From: Sphingomonas sp. Ag1
Lineage (GTDB): Bacteria > Pseudomonadota > Alphaproteobacteria > Sphingomonadales > Sphingomonadaceae
DNA: 64,000 nucleotides
Assembly: GCF_000980895.1 (NCBI RefSeq)
Contig: NZ_LAZX01000084.1
Location: 40,004-104,003, forward strand
Direction of reading: 5' to 3'
Both the position numbers and the translations under genes were made by a program. Shown here piece by piece: positions 17,804-25,713 of this stretch; position 1 is the first letter of the stretch; every line of letters starts with the position of its first letter. The notes beneath the pieces were generated by a model. It was not told the DNA's origin. It made no database searches and worked only from the letters and a program-made list of their open reading frames with translations.

Positions 17804-18490
17804 ATGGCGGATGACGAAGGGCCGAGTGAAGCCGCGCAGGCGTTCGAGGAGCTGCGCGCCGAGGTGACGCTGATGCGCCGCGCCGTCGAACGTCTGACGG
17901 CCGAGCGCATGGAGGTGACCGAGCCGCCCGACTATTCCGAGACGCTGGGCGTCATCGCTAACAACATCACCGCCACCGCGCAGCGCGTCGATATGCTGGT
18001 CAAAAGCCCTATGCTGGCGATGACGCCCGAACAGTTGGCGGGACGGATTACCGCGGCGGCGAGCACGGCGCGCCAGGAAGACCGGCAGACGATCGCTACG
18101 GCGCGCACCGGCCTGGAGGACGTGACCCGCCAGCTTCACGGTTATGTCGTATCGGCGCGGCGTGGTGACGAGCAGAACCGCTGGCTGATGTGGACCGCGA
18201 TCGGCGGGATCGTGGTCGGCATGATCCTATGGGCGGTGTTCGCTGGCATTGTCGCGCGCGCCGTGCCCGCGAGCTGGCAATGGCCGGAGAAGATGGCGGC
18301 CCGCTCGCTCGACCTGCCGATGTGGGAAGGTGGTCAGCGTCTCATGCGGACCAGCGCGCCTGACGCTTTCGCCAGTATCGCGGCGGGAGATCGGATCGTT
18401 ACCGCAAACCGGAAGGCGTTCGAGGCGTGTCAGAAGCGCGCGGTGAAGGCCGACACTGCTGTGGCATGCACGATAAAGGTTGGGAGATGA
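17804..18490 (+). CDS. DUF6118-like membrane protein downstream of traA
   Basis: About 228 residues, starting at ATG 17804 with GAGGAAG upstream, 12 bases after the traA stop. The N-terminal half is acidic and coiled-coil-like (EAAQAFEELRAEVTLMRRAV), followed by RWLMWTAIGGIVVGMILWAV as one membrane helix and a periplasmic C-terminus with WPEKMAARSLDLPMWEGG. The arrangement matches a family often found immediately after traA in sphingomonad elements. Function unknown; a link to the transfer apparatus is inferred from the conserved position. Confidence 0.75.
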   Translation: MADDEGPSEAAQAFEELRAEVTLMRRAVERLTAERMEVTEPPDYSETLGVIANNITATAQRVDMLVKSPMLAMTPEQLAGRITAAASTARQEDRQTIATARTGLEDVTRQLHGYVVSARRGDEQNRWLMWTAIGGIVVGMILWAVFAGIVARAVPASWQWPEKMAARSLDLPMWEGGQRLMRTSAPDAFASIAAGDRIVTANRKAFEACQKRAVKADTAVACTIKVGR

Positions 18491-18634
18491 GAGCGCCAGC
18501 TACCAGGATCACATCACCCTAGCCGTTCAGGTGGGGCTTGGCTTGCATCACAAGCTTGCAGTCAGATGCAACGACGATCATCATGGCTGCTGAGCGCAGC
18601 TGCCAGACCCTATGCGTGCTGGTAAGCCTTGAGA

Positions 18635-19816
18635 TCAGCGCGGTTCTGCTGCGATCACATAATCCGCGCCTGACGCCAGCGCGCCTTCCGCCTCGATCAG
18701 CGCCAGCGCTTCTGTCCGCAGCACCGCGGCGTGTGCCTCCAGCGCTGCGGCGAGCGTGCGGTCTGCGAGCCGGGTAATGCGCGGGGCGCACATCGCGATC
18801 TGCGCCTCCACGAAGCGTGCGCCGAAGCGGATCGGGAAGCGCTCTGCCGCGATCGGCTCGAAGCCCGAGCGGCGCAGATTGTCGATCACCCATTCGGCAG
18901 GATATTCACGGTATGGGCGCTCGCCGGCGAGCAGCAGGCAGGAATCGCGCAGTCGCCCGATCCGCCATACGATACGCGCCGGCGCCTCGGTGGGTTCGTC
19001 CGCGGGCACGTAGGGGTCGAGCCCGACCACATAGAGCCGCCCGCCCGTTAGCGGCCGCAGCCGCGCGAACAGGCGTTCCTGGAAAGCGCCGCCTACGGAG
19101 ACGGTGGAGGTGTCGTTGTACGAGCCATGCACGCGATCCTCGCCAAAGGCAGAGGGCACGCGGTAATCGTCGCTCTCGCGGTGAACGCCCTCGACGCGCA
19201 GCGCGAAATTGCCCGCGCCCGCGGTGATCCCCCCGACGAGCGAGCGTTCGTCGTCAGCGGTGCCGAGCCGGCCTTCCGCCACGCCCTCGATCCCGTTCAC
19301 CGGGATGGCGGTGGGGATCTTGGAATCGAGCAGATTGACCGCGCCGCCAATCGCGCCGCCACAATACAGCAGCGTTGCGGGGCCACGCAGGACCTCGATC
19401 CCGCGCAGCAGCAGCGGCTCGGTGACCACCGCATGGTCGGGCGAGACGCGCGAGGCGTCGGCGATTTCCGATGCGTCGGACAGGATCTGCACGCGCGGCG
19501 CCGTCTGGCCGCGGATCACCGGACGGCTGGCGCCACCTCCGAAATTGTCGAAATTGACGCCCGGTTGCCCCGCTAGCGTCTCACCCAGGGTGGCGGTGCG
19601 GCGATGCACCAGCTCGTCGCCGGTCAGTGTCACCACCGGCGTCACCGTCTCGTCGGCGCGCTGGCGCAGCGGCGATGCGGTGACGAGGATGTCGTCGGCG
19701 CGATGCGCGCCATCGGTGCGCGCTGTGTCGGCCTGTGCGTGCGCGGGCAGCGCCGCCAGCGTGCCCAGCGCCATCGTCGTCGCCGCACCCGTCAGCAGAA
19801 TGGTTTCCGTGATCAT
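18635..19816 (-). CDS. Chimeric ORF: TonB-dependent receptor N-terminus fused to a methyltransferase C-terminus
   Basis: Residues 1-~245 are a TonB-dependent receptor: a signal peptide ending LPAHAQ, then the plug domain (DDILVTASPLRQRADETVTP, RPVIRGQTAPRVQILSD, RGIEVLRGPATLLYCGGAIG) and the first barrel strands. Just after VSVGGAF (near 19081) it becomes a soluble protein: QERLFARLRPLTGGRLYVVG, LDPYVPADEP, REYPAEWVIDNLRRSGFEPI, ending ASGADYVIAAEP, the C-terminal part of a class I SAM methyltransferase. The receptor lacks most of its 22-strand barrel and the methyltransferase lacks its SAM-binding start, so neither should work. ATG 19816 has GGAAGGG about seven bases upstream. A deletion fusing two genes is the simplest explanation. 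Confidence 0.8.
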   Translation of the reverse strand: MITETILLTGAATTMALGTLAALPAHAQADTARTDGAHRADDILVTASPLRQRADETVTPVVTLTGDELVHRRTATLGETLAGQPGVNFDNFGGGASRPVIRGQTAPRVQILSDASEIADASRVSPDHAVVTEPLLLRGIEVLRGPATLLYCGGAIGGAVNLLDSKIPTAIPVNGIEGVAEGRLGTADDERSLVGGITAGAGNFALRVEGVHRESDDYRVPSAFGEDRVHGSYNDTSTVSVGGAFQERLFARLRPLTGGRLYVVGLDPYVPADEPTEAPARIVWRIGRLRDSCLLLAGERPYREYPAEWVIDNLRRSGFEPIAAERFPIRFGARFVEAQIAMCAPRITRLADRTLAAALEAHAAVLRTEALALIEAEGALASGADYVIAAEPR

Positions 19817-19902
19817 ATAAGCCCTTCCCCGGAACAGCGAGGGGTTATGTCACAAGATATCATTACGCTCAATGCCGGCGAGGTAACGAGATCTAAAACA
19901 AC

Positions 19903-19924
19903 AAAGGGGGCCGCAGCCCCCTTT
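19903..19924 (-). terminator. Rho-independent terminator of the small secreted-protein gene
   Basis: AAAGGGGGC and GCCCCCTTT form a perfect 9-bp stem with a four-base loop. On the minus strand the stem is followed by TTTGTTGTTTTAG, a U-rich tract. It lies 67 bases beyond the stop of the small gene at 19991-20233. The other side is not U-rich, so it terminates leftward transcription. Confidence 0.85.
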
Positions 19925-19990
19925 GCGAGCGTCGATGCGCTCAATCATCTGGTACCGCCCTCGTTGTGACGCGGACGATACCAATGAGTC

Positions 19991-20233
19991 TTAGTTGCTG
20001 TCCGCGTCGTCGTCGCTGTCAGCGATCACGACGATGCCGGCGATAACCGCGGCAGCGGCGAGAACGGCGATGATGACGCCGCCGCCAGCTGCCTTGTCCG
20101 CCTTCGCGGAGGTGGAAGCCACACGAGCCGACTTGGTGACCGAGAGCGACGACGCGGAGTTGGCAGGAGCAGCTGCAACCGGAGCCGCGACGAGAGCAGT
20201 GGCAGCGACTGCTGCGAGGTACTTGGAGATCAT
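19991..20233 (-). CDS. Small secreted or membrane protein with acidic tail
   Basis: An 80-residue protein starting at ATG 20233 with GGAAAGG upstream. A signal peptide (ISKYLAAVAATALVAAPVAA) is followed by a Ser/Ala-rich linker, then a second hydrophobic stretch (GVIIAVLAAAAVIAGIVVIA) and the acidic end DSDDDADSN. This two-hydrophobic-segment, acidic-tail design recurs among small sphingomonad proteins of unknown function. It has its own terminator, so it is probably monocistronic. Confidence 0.75.
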   Translation of the reverse strand: MISKYLAAVAATALVAAPVAAAPANSASSLSVTKSARVASTSAKADKAAGGGVIIAVLAAAAVIAGIVVIADSDDDADSN

Positions 20234-20616
20234 GGAAGGCCTTTCCAAAAATGAGGCGCCGCAATGGATCAACGCACGACCAATGTCGATCCGTTTCGTG
20301 GGTGTGTCGGGTCGATGTGAACTATATCACAGAGCCTTAGGGAAGCGTGCGGTGCTTCGTCCGCAGCGGCCCCGTTGTGAGCGCCGCGCTCTTCAAAGGG
20401 AGCTCGAAACAGGCGCAGCGCTCACGATCGACCCAAGCTGTTACTAGGTGCCGGCGGTGCCTGTTCGGCCAATTACCCGAGTAACACAAGAAACATTTCA
20501 GAAGGCAACGGATCGGCGTGGCTGCTCGCCGCGCGGCCGAAGCCCGCGCACGATGTTCTGCGTGGCAAATGATTTTCCTCTTTCGTTCTGCCGCCGATTG
20601 ACTCAGAATCATGGCC

Positions 20617-21078
20617 ATGCCGATCCGCCCCGACCATCGCTGGCTGTATCCGATCGACTGGCGCGAGCTCTCGCACTTCGTCCGCTTCCAGCGTGCCAAG
20701 GGGCGGTGCGAGCATTGCGGGCGGCCGCATGGCGCACGGGTGCGGCATCTCGGCGACGGGCGCTGGTATGACGAGGAGCGGCGCTGCTGGCGCGACGATC
20801 GCGGGCGGCGCGTGCGCGGGCTGGTTTCCCCGGAGCGCATGCCGCGGCAGCTGCGCCTCGCGGAGCTGGCCGGCGAGCCGGCGCTGCCGTCCACCCGTGT
20901 CGTGCTGGCCAGCGCGCACCTCGACCATGATCCCGGCAACAACCATCAGCGTAACCTGGCGGCGCTATGCCAGCGCTGCCACCTGGCGCACGACCGCCCC
21001 GAGCACCGTCGCCGCCGCTGGGCCACCTTGTTTCGCCGCCGTGCGCTGGGGGATCTTTTCCTCGGCATCTATCGCTAG
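20617..21078 (+). CDS. HNH-nuclease-like protein
   Basis: About 153 residues, arginine-rich. Zinc-binding pairs are visible: RCEHCGRPHG near residue 30 and LCQRCHLAHDRPEH near 125. The central ASAHLDHDPGNNHQRNLAAL carries the H-x-D-H and N of an HNH endonuclease fold. Such proteins cut or bind DNA and are common in mobile and phage contexts, but this one could also be a housekeeping DNA-binding protein. ATG 20611 or 20617 are both possible; no clear ribosome-binding site. The gene is isolated between unrelated genes. Confidence 0.75.
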   Translation: MPIRPDHRWLYPIDWRELSHFVRFQRAKGRCEHCGRPHGARVRHLGDGRWYDEERRCWRDDRGRRVRGLVSPERMPRQLRLAELAGEPALPSTRVVLASAHLDHDPGNNHQRNLAALCQRCHLAHDRPEHRRRRWATLFRRRALGDLFLGIYR

Positions 21079-21082
21079 AGGC

Positions 21083-21104
21083 GTCGATCTGTATGCGTGT
21101 CGAC
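21083..21104. repeat. 22-bp near-palindromic repeat, copy 1
   Basis: Begins GTCGATCTGTATGC and ends GTGTCGAC, five bases after the HNH gene stop. It matches the sequence at 27853-27874 at 20 of 22 positions, and both ends are GTCGA/TCGAC inverted. No function is known to me. Confidence 0.5.
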
Positions 21105-21206
21105 ATGTTCGCGCGGCCCTAAGATTATCGGAGCTGCCGCCGAGCGATGCACTTTATCCCCTTGATGCGTGTTATGCCGAACGAGACAACAAAGGGGAGT
21201 TTCTTC

Positions 21207-21776
21207 ATGCGCTCAACGATGCTTGTTCCGCTTGCCGCCTGTGTGCTGCTCGCCGCCTGCGGCAAGGGCGAGGACAGCGTTTCCATGACCAATGCATCGC
21301 TGGAGGATGTCGCCAAGGCGCAGACCGCCAAGCTCCAGCCCGGCCAGTGGGAAATGCGGATAGAGCAGGTCAGCAGCGAGACCAGCGGTGGATCGGGCAA
21401 CCTGCCCCAAATGCCGAAGGTTCCCGCCAGCAGCACCAAGGTCTGCTTGACCGAGGAGCAGGTGAACAATCCGCAGGGCATCCTGGGCGGGGCATCGCCG
21501 ATGCAGAAGAACTGCGTCTATGACAGCTTCACCATGGCGGGCGGCAAGATCGACGCGAAGATGCGTTGCACCATGGGCGACATCAAGGTCGAGGGAACGA
21601 ACAGCGGCACGTTCAGCGCAACCGAGATCGCCTCGGAATCGCACACCACCGTCACCGGCCTGCCGGGCGGGATGACAAGCAAGTCGCATCTCAAGATGAA
21701 CGGCAAGCGGCTGGGCGAGTGCCAACCGGGCGACCTGAAGGCCGGTGACACCAAGGCACCCACCGCGACAAGCTGA
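21207..21776 (+). CDS. DUF3617 family lipoprotein
   Basis: About 189 residues from ATG 21207, eight bases after GGGGAG; an upstream in-frame ATG at 21147 adds residues without a signal. The N-terminus is a lipoprotein signal with lipobox LLAAC followed by GKGED. The body has the DUF3617 pattern: LQPGQWEMRIEQV, VCLTEEQV, and paired cysteines (NCVYDSF, MRCTMGD), ending with GECQPGD. This family is widespread in sphingomonads and of unknown function, located in the periplasm or outer membrane. It looks intact and monocistronic. Confidence 0.85.
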   Translation: MRSTMLVPLAACVLLAACGKGEDSVSMTNASLEDVAKAQTAKLQPGQWEMRIEQVSSETSGGSGNLPQMPKVPASSTKVCLTEEQVNNPQGILGGASPMQKNCVYDSFTMAGGKIDAKMRCTMGDIKVEGTNSGTFSATEIASESHTTVTGLPGGMTSKSHLKMNGKRLGECQPGDLKAGDTKAPTATS

Positions 21777-21917
21777 GGCGGCGCAGTCCCGCGCGGCATG
21801 GAGATAGGCAGCCCGGCCGGGGCGATCTGTTCCAGGGCGTCCATCGATCGGTGGACACCAGGCGGAGGTCGCCGCATCCTGTACGATCGTGGCGACCAGC
21901 GGATCGGCAAATCGTTC

Positions 21918-22475
21918 ATGTACCGTTCTTCGTTCCTCGATCGGCTCGTTCGGCGTTTGCGGGCCAACCGGCGCCCGCATCCCCCGGCGTCACCCACGCG
22001 CGAGTTGATGCCGCAGCCCGCCGACGATGCCGCGCCGCATCGCCTGCCGGCCCCGGACCCGACCCCGCTTCTGCCACTGGTCCGGCGGTTTGCGGCTCCC
22101 GGCTTCAGCTTCGGAACGTGGCAGGGTGGGGAGACGCGCGACGGGGTGATGCAGATGTCCTTTTTCGCGCTGTCGCCGGACGGAGAGGCATTCGTGACCG
22201 CCGCTTATCAGGGGCATTGGGTCCGGCCGGAGATCGACTGGTCGGGCTGGGCGTCCGGACCAGCCTACAAGAGCTTGCGAGGCGATGCCAATGCGCTGGC
22301 CGGGGCCAGCACCGACAAGATCGCGCATTTGCTGATCACGCTGATCCGCGGTGATCGCTGCAACGAGGGGATGCTTGCCACCGCGTTCGACTAGGGGCTG
22401 CTGATCCGCATCCTGGAGCGGTTTGCCGTGCTGGCGCGTGAGGGCGCAGCCGGGACGTTCACCCGGGAGCAGTGA
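21918..22475 (+). pseudogene. DUF6508-like gene with an in-frame TAG
   Basis: The frame opens with RSSFLDRLVRRLRANRR and a proline-rich linker, then a conserved core (FSFGTWQGGE, MQMSFFALSPDGEAFVTAAY, IAHLLITLIRGDRCNEGML) that fits DUF6508. It meets TAG at 22392-22394, but the same frame continues as GLLIRILERFAVLAREGAAG to a TGA at 22473-22475, which is the expected C-terminal helix of the family. The gene is therefore either recently inactivated or makes a protein about 27 residues short. The start is uncertain. Confidence 0.65.
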
Positions 22476-22545
22476 CGCTGGCGGCTATTGTGATACGTCA
22501 CAGGTCGCTTGTCAGATGTGTCAACATGTAGGTTTGTCGGCACGT

Positions 22546-23310
22546 CTATACGTCAGGTTCCGTTCCGTCCGACTCCGCGATCGCTTCGACGTCCTCAAAC
22601 ACTTCCAGTGCGACGTTGACGAAATTCTCCGCTTCCAGTTGGATCAGCGGGATCGGGGCGTGCGCGGCATCGATCCGCTCGACCTTGTCGGCGGAGATGC
22701 GCACGAGGAACCGGTCGCAGTTACTCAGCACCAGCATGCGGATCGCGCGATTGTCATCGAGCGCGATATTCTCGACGATCCCTTCGTATGCGACGTTGGC
22801 TCCCTCATGCTCGAGCGTGGTGACGACATAGGCGATGATGAAGCTGTTCGCTGGGCGCGCCAGATCGACCCAGTGCTTGAGCCAGCCGAAGCTCGCCGCC
22901 TCGCGCAGGTCGCGCACCCAGCGCCAGCCGCTCGCACGATAGGCGACCAGTGCGACGATCAGCGCCGGCAGCAGCAGCGCCACGAACCAGGCGAGGAATG
23001 CGCCATCCCCTGGCACGCCGGCCGAGCGGCCGTTGGTCAGGATGACGCGATAGACGTTGGGATCGAAGGCGAGCGCCAGGCACTGGCCGCTCCACCGGCA
23101 CAGCCCCGCCTGCACTACGAACAGCGCGGACAGCAGGATATGCCCCAGCAGCGCGCCGAAGACGATAACCAGCAGGCTGAAGGTCGATCCCGGCTTCTCG
23201 GGCGCCTGCGAAATGAGGTCGGAACGTTCGCCGGCGCGCAGGCCAGCCCATAATCCGAGACCCGGTGCTAGCAGCAGCAGCGCCAGGAACAGGGTGTAGC
23301 TGAAGCTCAC
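22546..23310 (-). CDS. DUF6338 family membrane protein
   Basis: A 254-residue protein with three hydrophobic helices: YTLFLALLLLAPGLGLWAGL at the start, LLVIVFGALLGHILLSALFV near 50, and FLAWFVALLLPALIVALVAY near 105. The cytoplasmic or periplasmic C-terminal half has DLREAASFGWLKHWVDLA and ANVAYEGIVENIALDDNRAI and ends acidic (EVFEDVEAIAESDG). The pattern fits DUF6338; no activity is known. It starts 12 bases after the stop of the 58-residue protein gene, so the two form an operon. Confidence 0.75.
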   Translation of the reverse strand: MSFSYTLFLALLLLAPGLGLWAGLRAGERSDLISQAPEKPGSTFSLLVIVFGALLGHILLSALFVVQAGLCRWSGQCLALAFDPNVYRVILTNGRSAGVPGDGAFLAWFVALLLPALIVALVAYRASGWRWVRDLREAASFGWLKHWVDLARPANSFIIAYVVTTLEHEGANVAYEGIVENIALDDNRAIRMLVLSNCDRFLVRISADKVERIDAAHAPIPLIQLEAENFVNVALEVFEDVEAIAESDGTEPDV

Positions 23311-23322
23311 GTGGACGGCGGT

Positions 23323-23499
23323 CTAGGCCGTCTTGGTCGCGGCCTCGGCGTCGTTCACGGCGTATCGGCCATCCACGGCGCTGCGCACCACGAACTTCCC
23401 GCCCTCAAAGGTCGCCGCATCCTTGGCCGCCTTCCAACTGCCGAAGCGAGCGCGGACGATATTGGCGGTCTCGATCGACTTCTCGGTGTTGACGCGCAT
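23323..23499 (-). CDS. 58-residue small protein, member of a local paralogous pair
   Basis: A short gene starting at ATG 23499 with GGAGG seven bases upstream. It begins RVNTEKSIETANIVRARFGS and continues WKAAKDAATFEGGKFVVRSA and DGRYAVNDAEAA. About 36 of the first 49 residues are identical to the protein at 27550-27768, so it is a real, selected gene. No signal peptide or membrane segment; the basic N-terminal half and WKAAKDAA helix suggest a small cytoplasmic adaptor or DNA/RNA-binding protein, but no known domain is recognised. It is the first gene of an operon with the DUF6338 membrane protein. Confidence 0.75.
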   Translation of the reverse strand: MRVNTEKSIETANIVRARFGSWKAAKDAATFEGGKFVVRSAVDGRYAVNDAEAATKTA

Positions 23500-23577
23500 G
23501 CGGGCCTCCGAGGAGCAACATAAGCGGTCCGGTCACCCGCGGCAATGCGCGCGTCGCCGTGCATGGTTTCACGGCAT

Positions 23578-24384
23578 TCACTTGGGATCGAACGGCGTGA
23601 TCCTCGCTCCTTCCACCTTCCACATGCGCCCCTCGCGGGTGGAAACCAGCACCGGCATGCGCATGCTGTAGGAGGTGAAGACGTGGATCTCGGTCGGCGC
23701 CGGGTCGAGCAGGTGGTTCACTGTCACCCCGACCGGCGTCGCGCCCGCGGGAAGTTTGGGCCGGGTGATGTTGAGGCAGCCGACGCTATAGGGGCGCGAT
23801 GTCACCACGGTGCCGTCCGGGCCGACGATCACCCGGTAATGGCCGCCCACCGGATAGCTGTCGGCATCCTGCCGGGCCGACAGGAGGTATACCGCCACGG
23901 GTCTGGCACCGCGGGGCGGCAGCACCACGGTGTTGAAGGGCAAGGGCGTACACGGCTTGTACGCCCGCTCCGCCGCGTGCCGCGCCGCGATCTCGCGTGC
24001 GCGGGCCAGCACCATCTGGGCGTCCGTCAGGGCCACGGGGGTGGCGAGCACGTCCTGCCGGACGACCTTGCCGTCGCGCACGTCCGCCACGAAGAACGCC
24101 CGCGCTTCGGCCGCCGTGCCGCGATAATAAGTGACGCGCAGGATCTGCGGATCGGCCGCTTCGACCACATAGCCGCCCAGCGCGCCCAGCCGGTCCTTTG
24201 CGATCGCGGCGGTCAGCGCGTCGCTGCTCACCCAGGCTGCGCGATCGAAGGCATGAAGCATGGCGCCGATCGCCGATGCCTGCGCCATGCGCTGCTCAAC
24301 GGTGGGAGCATTGGCCGCAGCAGGCGGGGCGGCTTCCCCGGCCTGTGCGGCGACCGAGGCGAGCAGGATTGGTGTCAGCAGCAT
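23578..24384 (-). CDS. Secreted protein of unknown function
   Basis: About 268 residues from ATG 24384, preceded by AGGAAG. A signal peptide (LLTPILLASVAAQAGEAAPP) leads into a helical region (TVEQRMAQASAIGAMLHAFD) and a beta-rich body: TYYRGTAAEARAFFVADVRD, KVVRQDVLATPVALTDAQM, YRVIVGPDGTVVTSRPYSVG. Two cysteines (KPCTPLPF and VGCLNITR) could form a disulphide. Predicted periplasmic or exported. The frame is open further upstream (to 24453), but that part lacks signal character. I do not recognise the family. Confidence 0.75.
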   Translation of the reverse strand: MLLTPILLASVAAQAGEAAPPAAANAPTVEQRMAQASAIGAMLHAFDRAAWVSSDALTAAIAKDRLGALGGYVVEAADPQILRVTYYRGTAAEARAFFVADVRDGKVVRQDVLATPVALTDAQMVLARAREIAARHAAERAYKPCTPLPFNTVVLPPRGARPVAVYLLSARQDADSYPVGGHYRVIVGPDGTVVTSRPYSVGCLNITRPKLPAGATPVGVTVNHLLDPAPTEIHVFTSYSMRMPVLVSTREGRMWKVEGARITPFDPK

Positions 24385-24655
24385 GAAGCGTCTTCCTGTT
24401 CGCGCGTGAACGATATGGTTTGCGGCATGGCAGTTCCCTGTCGCGCGAGCCATAGCTGTAGCCGCTCGCAGACATAGCGGCGTCTGCGCGTCATCGGGGC
24501 GATTTATTGGTCACGCTACACCTGGCGGGACGGCCTCGACAGGTCGGTTGTGACACGATGGTCACGCTGAACCTGAGCAGCGAGGCTGTCGGTAAGACGA
24601 TCGCCCCAAAAGCACGGCTGAGGCGTTGACCCACCTGAACGGGGGAGGGACGCCG

Positions 24656-25150
24656 ATGTGTGCTGGTGACGACGAGAAGTGGATGCGGATGGCGATCGAC
24701 GTCGCCCGCTCGAAGGGCTCGGACCCGTCCACCTCTCCCCTCGGGTGCGTGATCGTCCTGGATGGCAAGGTGATCGCGGCGGAACGCAACCAGACCCAAG
24801 AGCTGCCCGACGCCACCGCGCATGCCGAGATGATGGCGATCCGTCGAGCCCGCGAGGGCACCGGCGAACTGGAGTTGCGCGGTGCGACGCTCTACTCGAC
24901 GCTGCAACCGTGCGGGATGTGCACGATGGCATCGATCTGGTCCAAGGTCGGCCGCGTGGTCTACGGTGCAGGGCGCGACGACGTTCACGCCATGTATTTC
25001 GAGGCCAGGCACGTCGATACACTGTCGTTCATCGGCGATGCTTATCGCGACGATATCGAGATCGAAGGCGGGTGCCTGCGCGAGGAGTGCGCCGAACTCT
25101 ACTACGGTCCCGCTGCCGATCTACCCGAGGAGGAGCAGGCCAACCTATGA
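24656..25150 (+). CDS. Cytidine/deoxycytidylate-type deaminase (nucleoside or tRNA deaminase)
   Basis: A 164-residue zinc deaminase that hydrolytically deaminates a nucleobase (guanine, cytosine or adenine in related enzymes). The zinc and proton-shuttle motif is in ATAHAEMMAIRRA (His and Glu near residue 55) and the two-cysteine motif is LQPCGMCTMASIWS (near 85). The C-terminal part YFEARHVDTLSF and GGCLREECAELYYG is typical of guanine deaminase/TadA relatives. ATG 24656 has GGAGGG six bases upstream. It overlaps the following HhH gene by four bases. The substrate is not determined by sequence. Confidence 0.87.
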   Translation: MCAGDDEKWMRMAIDVARSKGSDPSTSPLGCVIVLDGKVIAAERNQTQELPDATAHAEMMAIRRAREGTGELELRGATLYSTLQPCGMCTMASIWSKVGRVVYGAGRDDVHAMYFEARHVDTLSFIGDAYRDDIEIEGGCLREECAELYYGPAADLPEEEQANL

Positions 25151-25347
25151 GCGATGTCGTCAACGTGAAGACCGCCAGCGCCGATGAACTGGATGCAGTT
25201 CCGGGCTTGCAAGGTCACGGGTTCGAGATCGTCCGCTACCGCGGCGAACGAGGGCGTTTCACCGATCTGCGTCAGCTAGAGGAGGTGCCGGGCCTGGCGG
25301 GAAAGGTCGATGGCAGCCGTGCCGCGCTCAGCGTCGGTGAAGGCTAA
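25147..25347 (+). CDS. Helix-hairpin-helix (ComEA-like) small protein
   Basis: A 66-residue protein whose ATG at 25147 overlaps the deaminase stop (ATGA). VNVKTASADELDAVPGLQGH matches the ComEA-type helix-hairpin-helix (VNxNTAsxxELxxlPGI), followed by a second half (FTDLRQLEEVPGL) repeating the hairpin. Such domains bind DNA non-specifically. Unlike ComEA there is no signal peptide or membrane anchor, so it is predicted to be cytoplasmic. Translational coupling to a deaminase suggests a nucleic-acid-related role for the pair. Confidence 0.75.
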   Translation: MSDVVNVKTASADELDAVPGLQGHGFEIVRYRGERGRFTDLRQLEEVPGLAGKVDGSRAALSVGEG

Positions 25348-25713
25348 CCTTCAACTGCTATCACAGCGGGGCGATCGCCAGAAACGTCGTGACGACGGTC
25401 CTGTCATCGACTGGCTTGTGCAGCACCCGCATCGCCGGCGAGCGGGGCTGAAAGCTGCGGGGCTCCCCCGTCAAATCTCATGGCTGATGGATCGTTCGGC
25501 GAAGAACTTGCGCAAGCAACCTTCGCCCAGAGAAGACAGGCGCAATACATACAACTTGACGCACCCTGCAGGTGCGCCGCGAATTGTATGCGGCGCCTCT
25601 GGCGAGGCGCTTGGATCGTCGCTGCGCGCCGAGTGTGGCACCGCTCACGCGGGTGCCAGCGCTATCGCGGGGGTCGCGGCTTCGCCGCCCTCGTGGCGGG
25701 CGTGGGCGGCCCT
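25348..25713. other. Intergenic region after the HhH gene
   Basis: About 365 bases between convergent genes (HhH on plus, hipA on minus). Open frames exist on the plus strand, but their composition (Arg/Cys/Trp-rich) looks like chance. No terminator with a T-tract, repeat or recognisable remnant was found. Confidence 0.35.

Noticed and set aside
22423..23253. 276-residue plus-strand frame
   Set aside because: Antisense shadow of the DUF6338 gene, with Gln/His/Arg-rich composition typical of the reverse frame of a GC-rich gene.
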